A DNA stretch of 64,000 bases, from positions 24,169,073-24,233,072 of the forward strand of contig NC_092358.1 in the NCBI RefSeq assembly GCF_030848805.1, given 5' to 3'. Of this stretch, positions 1-9,500 are shown piece after piece (position 1 is the stretch's first letter; each line of letters starts with the position of its first letter). The DNA is from Temnothorax longispinosus. Its lineage: Eukaryota; Arthropoda; Insecta; Hymenoptera; Formicidae. Under the pieces are notes generated by a model that had not been told where the DNA came from, searched no databases, and saw only the letters and a list, made by a program, of their open reading frames with translations. Made by a program: the position numbers and the translations under genes.

Positions 1-2340
1 TAGTTTATTATCCTCTGTACAGTTTCTTTTATTTCTGACTCAATTTCTGACTCGACTTCTTTTAGCAGTTAGTTTATTGTCAGCTTCTTAGATTCTTATA
101 TTTCAAGGTTACATATCTTCAACTTGATATGCCGACTGGCACTCAAGTAGTCTCGATGTTAATGACTCTTTTAGTGCCATGATGGTCAAGACTGATCTCT
201 CTCAAGACATAGGTCCATATTCTCAACTATCTTTTATCAACCCGGATAGCACACGTCTGAAAGATGTCTTTTAGACACGTATAATATATAAAATGTCTAA
301 AAAATGTTTTTACAATGTCTTTTAAACATTCGTGTTATCTGGGTAGTCTTCATGTACCGAATGTACGACTCCCTGAATGTACGATTGACAAAAAAAAATG
401 AAAAGAGGAAAGAGCCATTATGCAGATGCGTATTGTGTAAATCTGAAAGCTATTCCTTTTACTTATACTCCATAGGGTTCTTTTCATTAAATTTAGTAAA
501 TATATATTTGGGCATTGAAAAGAACGAAAAACGTAAATAGAAAATGTGCAAGTAAAGCAAACGGATATATATAAGCGTGCAATGTGGATATTAATAATGC
601 AATATGTGTTAATTGAACTGAAAATGTACAAATTGTGCTGTCATTGAAGGCAAGAGAATTTTATTAAAAAAAAAAAAAAAAAAAAAAACTACAAATTGAA
701 ATTTCGCAAATTTATTCCGATATATCCACTCATCATTTGATGCAAACTGCGTTAGTCTTTTGTTAATTATATTAGAAGTAATTAGAAAATTAAACAAATT
801 TAATAAACTTTATTATCCAAATATTTATTTCTTTTCAAATGTCTCGTTTTTTTGAAATGATTTATGTTGAGACCGCGGTAGAAATGATTCATCCTGCAAT
901 GAGTTCTAAAATATTCGATATTTTATAACACGCTTGTTGCACATGAATGACGAACGTTCAGTTCATAAGTACGTGTTGTCAAATGATCAAGGACTTTTCA
1001 AAGTGTTCATGAGCGAAAATATTTAGATAACTATTCAAATATAATGTTTCTTAGTAAGTTTCTGCAGATATATATAAGGATATTAATGATGTGTATAATT
1101 TTAGTTGGCATTTTATTATTTCTTACGCCTATATAGCATTCTAGCGCATTGAACTTCAATATTTCATATTACTTTTTTTTAAATACCTACATAATAATAA
1201 GAAAATCAACGTAAATCTTAGTTAATATATATAAATATTATTAAAAAATCGTTATAGAACTTCACGTAATTCGCAACTATTGACGTGCAATCGACAATGC
1301 AATTTTCTGACCAAACCTGCATGCATGTTTGTTTTCTATTCTTTGTACATACATACGATGATGTATGAAAAGCGCTATAATGGCGTGATATTGTTAAACA
1401 AATGATAGTTTCCGTAACACCTTTGCGCATTCATAATCATCGTGCGTTCACTTTGCACGTCATCTCGATTCATTTAATCGTCAAATGTGAGTGAATTGCG
1501 TCATGCTTTTCTGTGTCACTGACGTGGCTCAATTTCGTTCTTCAAAAATGTTCTTTTTTAATAGATGCCAACCCCTCCCTTTTTCAGTTTTGACCTTTTT
1601 AAATCTGCACAAAATCTTTAATACATTCTATTGAGATGAAACTGATTATTAATAAAATTTTTGTTGATATATAAACGACACCTGAGCATGTATTATATCC
1701 TGTGGAAGTTTTCTGACATATGCGAGAAGATAAATCGATGGAGATTGGAGATTCTTAACTACGCCGAAGTTCGAACCAAATAGCTATCGACAAACACGTC
1801 GACGTGTTTCGCGTGTAGACACGGACGACACGTTTTAACATGTTCGGACGTGTTCCGCCCGAACGAAAAAATTTTTTAAAGTATAGCGACTGATACTGTC
1901 TTGCAATTGCCTTTTAGACTTCGCCACTCAACCGTATAGTAACCAAACAGTGAAAAACACTGGCCGTATTGACCTCGTACTAGAGGCAGGAGCCATTAAA
2001 CCTAAGAAGAAGAAGAAGAAGAAGTGGAAAGATTACAGTGGTGGAGGATCTATTTTAACTACGATAATGCAGCTTCCATCCGCGATAATTTCTCGAAGCC
2101 CTGCAATGTCATGGAATGTACCTCCCCAGTCCCCCCACCCATGCCGAAAACCGTCTGACATAAAATAGCGGTCGCAACGACGGACCCGTGTCAATTGTTG
2201 AAATTCCTGTGCGAGTACACAAGGCATTGGATCCTACGCAAGCAGCGGGTAGCACGTAGCACGCGCTGGTCTCTTCGACGAAGCTGTGAAATCGTGATAA
2301 CCGATTCGTGTAAGCAAGTAGAGAACCCATCGACGACGTC
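1..2340. other. AT-rich intergenic DNA upstream of the first small heat shock gene
   Basis: No gene is recognised here. The stretch is AT-rich with a long A-run near 665-687, and it holds one copy of a short foldback repeat at 241-343. The last 500 bases become more GC-rich and should contain the promoter and 5' leader of the small heat shock gene that starts at 2341, but I see no clear TATA box. Around 1843-1855 two TTC units lie ten bases apart with no GAA between them, so there is no perfect heat-shock element. Open frames at 1950-2168 and 2033-2462 look like non-coding or antisense readings. Confidence 0.6.
241..343. repeat. Short foldback interspersed repeat, copy 1
   Basis: About 103 bp with inverted ends (CCCGGATAGCACACG at the left, CGTGTTATCTGGG at the right). 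Inside are self-complementary blocks built on AGATGTCTTTTAGACAC. A clearly related copy lies at 19665-19763. No coding capacity is visible, so it behaves like a small MITE or foldback element. Confidence 0.6.
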
Positions 2341-2859
2341 ATGGGTTTGTTCCTCCTGCCGCTGTTGTACAGCCAAATGCATCTGGTCCTGGCCGCACCC
2401 GTCAGCTCGCTGGACCGACCGGAAAACTTAACCTCTCGTATAGACCTCATCGATAGCGACAACCGGCGCTACATACGGGACTATCCCTGGTGGACGTACA
2501 CCGCGCCGAGACCGTATTATATGCTTATGGCCAGTTACGCGGGCATTGACGACAATGAATTCTACATCGCCCTACATATGCATAGGGAGACGTACAAACC
2601 GGAGGAGATCACCGTCAAGGTGGTGAACCGTTCTGGTCATCGTTGGGTGGTCATCGAGGGCAAGCACGAAACGACGATAGACGACGTCGTTTCCCGGCAG
2701 TTTGTCAGACGATTTCTGCTACCCGATAGAGCTGAAGTGGACCTGATGAAGGCCACGTTCTCGAGCGACGGCCGGGTCCTGGATATCACGATGCCGTTGA
2801 AGCCGAAGGATTTGAGTGATGAGACTGATGATAGAGTGTTCGAGATCGAGATCGAGTAG
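2341..2859 (+). CDS. Small heat shock protein (alpha-crystallin family), truncated tail
   Basis: Single-exon gene for a 172-residue small heat shock protein of the insect l(2)efl/Hsp20 type, an ATP-independent holdase chaperone family. The alpha-crystallin domain covers roughly residues 75-160: a YKPEEITVKVV strand, then WVVIEGKHE, SRQFVRRF and SSDGRVLDITMPL, all matching the paralogue at 5703. An I-E-I oligomerisation motif sits just before the stop. The start is the first ATG after an in-frame stop about 45 bases upstream. The N terminus is unusual: MGLFLLPLLYS resembles the family start MSL-PLLFS, but it runs into a hydrophobic stretch ending LAAP that looks like a secretory signal. The stop is also odd, because the family tail TGKPAV follows directly in frame after the TAG (see finding). 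The gene is probably functional up to that point; an incipient pseudogene is the alternative. Confidence 0.85.
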   Translation: MGLFLLPLLYSQMHLVLAAPVSSLDRPENLTSRIDLIDSDNRRYIRDYPWWTYTAPRPYYMLMASYAGIDDNEFYIALHMHRETYKPEEITVKVVNRSGHRWVVIEGKHETTIDDVVSRQFVRRFLLPDRAEVDLMKATFSSDGRVLDITMPLKPKDLSDETDDRVFEIEIE

Positions 2860-3020
2860 ACTGGAAAGCCGGCCGTTCCTCCTAACAGCCAGAAAGAGGC
2901 TGGCGAGTTCGAGAAACGGTCCCGGCCGTCGAGAGGAAGTCGGAGGACAACGAGGTATACGTTCGGGAGGAAGTGACGGCCACGCAGGCACAGGAAGCAG
3001 GACCGAAGCCCGAAAAATGA
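2860..3020 (+). pseudogene. Decayed C-terminal tail of the upstream small heat shock gene
   Basis: Directly after the TAG at 2857-2859 the same frame continues with TGKPAVPPNSQKEAGEFEK, and TGKPA is the tail motif of the paralogue (IQHTGKPAI). Coding-like sequence then shifts to the frame beginning at multiples of three. From about 2913 it reads EETVPAVERK..., on through VYVREEVTATQAQEAG, to a TGA at 3018-3020. The shift is explained by loss of a single G near 2913. One nonsense change plus one 1-nt deletion therefore separate this tail from the gene body. Confidence 0.7.
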
Positions 3021-5220
3021 TAGACTGAATTACGGAATCTTTTTTTTCCGTTCTATTTGATACGTAATTTTGCATACGTAATTTGGTTGTTTTACACTTT
3101 GCACTTACTCCTACAAAACTACGTTTCTCGCTCTGTTGGCCAGAACTATAATACATTTCTTATTGTATTGTAGTTACATTGTATAGTATATTATACTTTT
3201 TTTAGTGTATATATATTACCGATTGTGCTAAGTGCCATACTAATCCATCCTTGAGAGAAATTTAGTTGTGTGTGTTTTTATATTGATGATAAAATAATTT
3301 TCTTTTATTCTAAGTTTTATTGGACTAGTTCAGAAGTGCAACGAAAACGAACAGGCCTAACGATAACGATTCAGAGAATTCGAATTTCTAAAAAAAGGAT
3401 CAATAGAAATTGCTTGCTGTAGCAAATTTCACTGCAATAGCTTACGGTAAATGAAGGAAAAACGCAATTCAGCGCATCCTGAATGTAGGATAAGGATCAA
3501 TGATTGGTATTCACAGTCGGTTCTTATATTTAAGACCATCTTAAGTACAATATTAAGGTGTCATGAACCAATCACAGAGCCGTATTAGCATCTTAAGATT
3601 CTTAAGACATTATACTTAAGACCGTCTTGAAATAAGAATCGACTATAAATTCCGGCCAATGATCTAATTGCGTAACACTTTTAGACTAAATTTTTTGAAA
3701 ATGTTTGTCGTTTAAAATGCCTGTCCGTTTTATACCTCTGTAATAGGCTTTTAATCAATTTGTAAATAGAAAAGTTGCGAGGAAAAAAATTTTCTATCGA
3801 AAGAAACGTTTTTGTTGTAAACTAATTCTTAACAAAATTAAATGAAATCAGATACCAAAATTTACAGTTTATGTTCTAATTTTTATTTATATTAATATGA
3901 ATAAATAATTAAAGATTTTAATGCAATATTTTGTCTGATACTCTTCATGTTCTTGGATAGAAAAAAAATAAAATCTTTAAAAAAATCCTTTCATAAAAGA
4001 AGAGACAAAATAATTAGCATGACATCTAAAAAAAACTTTCACCACCAATTTTTTTATCTTATCAATTAAAGGTTAAAATCTATTATTTCTTTTTCATAAT
4101 TGTTTGAATTTTTTAAACAATCTCATCGACTAAAATGTTTAACTACTTAAAAATATATTTAATTTGACAGAATAATATATTATTATTCACTATATATTAA
4201 AACGCAACATGCGCGCATATAATAGTTAGATCAATAATAATAATAGAAATAATAATAGATACATTATATGCATTGATAATAATAAAAATAAAATCGTCAG
4301 CTGTAGGTGTAAAAATACAAGTGTAAAATCAGAGAAACGTTAAAAAAACAAAATTAGTAAAAAAATGTAATCTCTTTCAGCCTTCAGAAATTTGTTAAAA
4401 TGTTCGTTAAAATGTTCGTTTAAACGTTTTGTATTTTTATCACTTGACAGGTAATCGCGCACTTCCGTAGAAGCAAATATTCTAGAAACATTGAATTGCG
4501 CACATACAGCGCACGTATAAGAATAGAATTGTTGCCCAGACTTTCGTTTAAAAAAAAATAATCTGCAACACACAATTGAACAAAATCTGTTGCGTCATTA
4601 ATTAACCCAGTTCTTTTATAGCATTGACTTATTTGTTTATATGTATACGTCCAATGATAATTTCTAGCAAATCGTTTAATTTAACTAGAATAGATTCGAG
4701 AAGTGAATCCGTTGCATGATTGCATAATATTACATTCAATCAGTCTCTAATTTGATTGAATAATTAAAGTGAAATTAAAGTGAAAAACCTATCGTTCATA
4801 TCCGCTTTTATTAGAATAAATCAAAATTGTTTATAATATCAAATAATTCATTAACAGTCGCAGTCTTTCGAAATCAAAAGTTTCAGCTTCTTTTAGCATA
4901 TCCGTTTTACGATTCATGCATTCGAAATAAAACGTCGTAATTTCTCGATCAGACTGGCGCGTGGCGCGGCGTAATTTCTCGATCAGCTGATCGAAGCTTC
5001 TCGACCAGACTGATCGAAAATGTCATTTACTTTTGCCTGAGAACTCCCTTAAATCTCATGTCCCTCAGATCCATACAAAAACGACCCTTTATGATTACTC
5101 TACTGTAAAGAATCGAAACCGGTATATTTCCGTTGAATTCAACTACCGGCGTCTATTGTCGCGAATTAACGGTCTCGTCATTCACTCTCTTTGTAGCATC
5201 GAAATTCGAAGCCGGCGAGA
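3021..5220. other. AT-rich intergenic DNA between the two small heat shock genes
   Basis: Very AT-rich, with no recognisable gene. It holds the 3' UTR of the first small heat shock gene and a palindromic repeat at 3513-3648. The open frame at 4340-4573 (minus) has no recognisable content. Confidence 0.6.
3513..3648. repeat. Foldback MITE-like repeat
   Basis: About 136 bp whose two ends are inverted copies of each other. The left arm begins ACAGTCGGTTCTTATATTTA and the right arm ends GAAATAAGAATCGACTATA. Both arms carry the block AAGACxxTCTTAAGTA followed by AT-rich DNA. The element is non-coding and would fold into a long hairpin. Confidence 0.6.
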
Positions 5221-5257
5221 ATTTTGCCACTTTCAAGTCACCGCGTGATACGGTAAC

Positions 5258-5396
5258 GAAGATTCCCGAAGGGGAGTAGGACGTAACCGCGAGCCGGAAA
5301 TGTGTGAGCGGCAAGCGCGATCGCGAAACTTCGAGTTTGTTTTCGAACCCTACCCTGCTCGCGCGCGTATCGATTCGTGAACGTTCTCGAAAGTCC
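5258..5396 (+). promoter_or_regulatory. Two perfect heat-shock elements of the second small heat shock gene
   Basis: At 5258-5270 the sequence is GAA-ga-TTC-cc-GAA, a perfect three-unit HSF site. At 5374-5391 it is TTC-gt-GAA-cg-TTC-tc-GAA, four perfect alternating units, with a near-match TCC as the next unit (5394-5396). A GAA-ac-TTC pair also lies at 5325-5332. Their position about 90-230 bases before a TATA box fits heat-inducible transcription of the gene at 5703. Confidence 0.85.
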
Positions 5397-5483
5397 GCGA
5401 CAGATTCGCCGGCCGGCACATCGAGCACATTCGCAGCCGGCTCGCCCTACGCGCATGCGCGCGTCGCGCCCGGTTGCCACGGC

Positions 5484-5490
5484 TATAAAA
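5484..5490 (+). promoter_or_regulatory. TATA box of the second small heat shock gene
   Basis: TATAAAA lies in a GC-rich context, about 90 bases downstream of the heat-shock elements and 213 bases before the start codon. Transcription is expected to begin near 5515, leaving an intronless leader of roughly 190 bases. This compact layout is typical of heat-shock genes. Confidence 0.8.
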
Positions 5491-5702
5491 CTCGCGGCGC
5501 ACGCCGTGGACGACAGAAAACGATCAACGCGAGTGTGATCAGTGCGAATACTGCGAATCAAAGCCATTCAAAGCGAATCCGTTGCTAGACAGCGAACCGG
5601 CTTGACGACAAGTCATCTCATCTTACCGGCGATAATTCGCTCGAGATATATTTCTCACGTCTCTTTCGAGTCTTCCCTGAGGAAAAAGAAGAAGGGGTCA
5701 GC

Positions 5703-6302
5703 ATGTCTCTGGTACCGTTGTTGTTCTCCGACTGGTGGGAGGACCTGGAGTACCCGCACCGGCTCTTCGACCAGAACTTCGGCCTGGGCATTCACCCGGA
5801 CCAACTGACGCATCCGAACATCGTCGAGCGTTTCACGCTGCCGCAACGTGACCGACGTCTACGTGTGTCACCCTTGGCCTATTACCGGCCCTGGGGCGAG
5901 CTGTTGCGCAGCAGGGAGGACGGCGGCATGTCCACCGTCAAGGCGGACAAGGACAAGTTCCAGGTGGTCCTGGACGTGCAGCAGTTCAAGCCGGAGGAGA
6001 TCAACGTCAAAGTCGTGGACAAGTGCGTGGTGGTCGAGGCCAAGCACGAGGAGAAGCAGGACGAGCACGGCTGGATCTCGCGGCAGTTCGTCCGCAAGTA
6101 CATGATACCGGAACAGTGCGATATCGATCAGGTGACATCAAACCTGTCGTCCGACGGTGTGCTGAGCATCACCGCGCCCAGGAAGGACCAGCCGAAGCTG
6201 CAGAACGAGCGGGCGATCAAGATCCAGCACACCGGCAAGCCGGCGATCCAGGAGAAGGTGCAGGAAAAGGCGCAGGAGAAGGCTCAGGAGAAGAAGAAGT
6301 AA
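5703..6302 (+). CDS. l(2)efl: Small heat shock protein, lethal(2)essential-for-life type
   Basis: Single-exon gene for a 199-residue cytosolic small heat shock protein, which holds unfolding proteins in large oligomers. The N terminus has the family signature MSLVPLLFSDWWEDLEYPHR. The alpha-crystallin domain spans about residues 78-165 (KFQVVLDVQQFKPEEINVKV, VVEAKHEEKQDEHGWISRQF, SSDGVLSITAPRK). An I-K-I motif and the HTGKPAIQ tail follow. The protein ends in four near-identical QEK repeats and a lysine run. Upstream heat-shock elements and a TATA box indicate stress induction. It shares domain and N-terminal patterns with the gene at 2341, so the two are tandem paralogues on the same strand. 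The l(2)efl name is by family resemblance; insects carry several such paralogues. Confidence 0.93.
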   Translation: MSLVPLLFSDWWEDLEYPHRLFDQNFGLGIHPDQLTHPNIVERFTLPQRDRRLRVSPLAYYRPWGELLRSREDGGMSTVKADKDKFQVVLDVQQFKPEEINVKVVDKCVVVEAKHEEKQDEHGWISRQFVRKYMIPEQCDIDQVTSNLSSDGVLSITAPRKDQPKLQNERAIKIQHTGKPAIQEKVQEKAQEKAQEKKK

Positions 6303-6515
6303 AAAGTGGAGCCGCGCGAACGTATAAAAAAAAAAAGACTTAATCGTATATAACGTGTATACATTATACCGTGTGTGTTTCTTGAAACGTTCTTATATTT
6401 TATGTTCATTGTAGTATTCTTAACGTTCAAGTGTATTGTTCCTTTCTTACGTAAGGTCAGAAACATTCATGTGTTTGCATTTATCTTTTTCTTTTTTCTT
6501 TTTGTGAGATAATGG

Positions 6516-6530
6516 AATAAATCGAATAAA
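6516..6530 (+). terminator. Polyadenylation signals of the second small heat shock gene
   Basis: Two AATAAA hexamers, at 6516-6521 and 6525-6530, lie about 215 bases after the stop codon on the same strand. Confidence 0.6.
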
Positions 6531-9500
6531 TTATTCCAGTGAAACTGAAATCGAGTGTCTTGATCTTTCATGTCCCTTTGATCTATCCTATTCCATATTT
6601 CCTGGAGAGGATCTCCTACTAGAAATTGTATTAACGGAATTAGTGTAGTAATTAGTGTATAGTGTTGGATTAGACAGGATAATCGGATTATCAGTGAGTT
6701 AACAGTAATAAGCTAGTAAGCAAGAGATGTAAATTGAAGAGTACTTTTCGAATGCTGAAAGTTCGTTTAAGGTATTTGACGTGAAGTATTTGAAATGACA
6801 ATTCGTAATAGTAACATATAATTCATAATTCGTAATAATCAAGTTTGATAATGTACATTGTCTTTATTTTATTTATTTTCTCTCTGATCTTGAGGTCACA
6901 CAGTGCCTGTGTGCTTTAATTCATAATATAGTGACATATAATTCATAATTCGTAATAATCAAGTTTGATAATCTACATTGTCTTCATTTTATTTATTTTC
7001 TTCCTCAGTTTGATCTTGACAGTGCCTATATGCTTTAACCGTCTTATCATTGTATTTGAAATGACATGATTCGCATAATATAATGACATGTAATTTATAA
7101 TTAATGATAATTAAGCTTGATAATGTGATATCGTCTTTATTTTATTTTCTTTCTCAGTTCATAGATCCTTTCATGTAGAATTAACTCTATGCATTTGAAA
7201 ATAAAAGGATAACTGGATAATGCAGGATAAATTCAAGTTTCGCTGGAATTGTATAGGAAGCATAAAAATAATCATCTGTCAGGTGGTGACAGTTATTTCG
7301 TGACAGTCGAGACGAAGATGAGTTTTAGGATTTTGGTAGGGGCCGAACGACAGAGAAGACCTTATTTAACATAGCTCTGTCTGTATTTTATTCCTCTGTC
7401 TTATTCCTTCTAGATTATTCTAGAATCTTCTCGAAAAATCCCTGCTGATCGTCACAAAAGAGAGATTACAGAGACCTCTCTTGGAAAGAGTAGCGAATCA
7501 CGGATAAAGCGAGCCTATAGGCTGTACTGTTATCTACATCCGTTTTAGGATTGACAATGTGTATCTATTTTTGCCACTGTCGATAAAAGTATATCTCGAA
7601 TTATCAACGTGACAAATATATCATAAGATAATATAGATTCAGAATTTAAAGCAATCCATCAGTAACTGTATTCTGTATTCAAAAGTCTATTTCTATTCAA
7701 CTTATATTATTGTGTATGCGGAATAAAAAGCTGTTCCCATTATCTCTCTAATAAATAATACATATATGTTTAATTTAAAAGTAGAAGCTAAATTTAGTAG
7801 CACACACAATATGTACGTTTTAAATTTTTCATTTTATTGCGTAATGGCAATGCAATATTTTAATGGACATTAGGATTTAAAAAATATATAATGCCCAAGT
7901 AGTTATAGATTATGCTATTTCATACGTTTGTTAGAAAGAAAATCAAATATATATCAAAGAGATGCGACTGACATTTTATCATATAGACATATACAATATA
8001 CGTCTATATGCATTTTATACTTTCAACCTATAGACGTAACAAAAAAGTAGCAAACGCTATTATTTCGCATACGTAAATCTAAATAATTTTTATTTTCTCT
8101 CAATGTATCGTACGAATTCAAATTAATTAATAATTAATAACGATTAATCAATATAGTAATTAATAAATGAATATTTTCAGACTCTTGTACGAGTTTATAA
8201 TTTAATTATTGCTGTGCAACATGGAACGATAATCCAGATAAGTCACGCATCTGGTGTGACAAGATGAGTAGATTACGAATAACCAAAACGATCGCGAGTC
8301 AGACAATCTGTATGGCGAATCTGTAAATAATCCCGAAACACCGACAAATCGCGTAGAGACAGACACGTAAGAAGAATCCCCTACGTTGGCAGTTGCACGA
8401 CAATCGGCAGTCGGTCGAAAATAATAGGCGGATGAGACGGTGCGGTGGTGTGAGTGGACACTTCTGGTCTCGAGTCGAGCGCGCAAAACGCGGAGAGACA
8501 GCCTGAGGTCAGGGAAAGGGGATGGAGCGTGCTTATCGTGCATCGTCTCCGACTACCCCGCGGGACCTCACCTCTTCCTCGGCTCTACTTCGACACTCCC
8601 CGATCTCTCAACCACCTTTCTCCCTCTCTTTCACCCTTTCCTCTCCTCCGGGTTTCCGCACTCCTCCCTGTACCGAAAGCGCCTCCAGCTGACGTTCGCG
8701 GAAAAAAAAGAAAAAAGAAGCAAGAGAACGCGTATGTTGCGAAACGTGTGTGTCTCGTTCGAATTTCGCTACTAATTAATAAGAAATGCGATGCGGGAAG
8801 GATCGTCGAAAGAAGAAACAATTAAGAGGAAACGTCTAATTACAAGCGTATTTCTCGGGAGATGCTTTACAGCTCTCATATCTCGTCTTTCTTCTTTTTT
8901 TTCTTTTCTTTTTGGTCTCTGACGAGACGCATTTCTTTCGTTTCAGTTTCCGTCTTTTGGGGACTTTCTGTCGGAGTCATCGCTGTGCCGAACATTTGAC
9001 ACAACGATGCTTCAAATGATGTCACGAAACCTTTGACGTAATCACTCTCTTAACCGAGCGATATCTGAGAGCTTCTGCCAGCACTTGTGATCGATTTTGC
9101 CGTCGTTCACCGAGCCATCGATAGTTACATGCGACGATAATCTTTCTTCGCGATACTTCCTTTTTACGCCATCAATATACGTAATCTGTGTTTCCAATTA
9201 ATCAGAAAGAATTACGCTGTTTAACTTTGTTTTTTTTGCTCAACTAACAGGATAATAAAATTCTCTTGGCACAGATATCTCTTATTTTTCCATCAAATTT
9301 TATTCTTAAGTGATTTTTTTATTTCACATAATAAGACTCATATACGCAAGTGTAATTCACAAAATTCTTCTTATTCACAATTCTATTCACAATTCTTATT
9401 CACAATTCTTCTTATGGAAGTACATGTCAGTTAGACATGCACTGACGTTCCAAACACGGAGACGCACAGAATGAAAGTTGTTCTTACCCAGATCGATATT

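Noticed and set aside
2857..2859. Possibility that the TAG is programmed for readthrough or recoding
   Set aside because: The downstream frame is itself broken by a 1-nt deletion, and the TAG is followed by A rather than the leaky C context, so decay explains the data better.
8440..8825. Overlapping open frames on both strands in a GC-rich block
   Set aside because: Three frames are open over the same bases with no domain content; this is more likely promoter or leader sequence.
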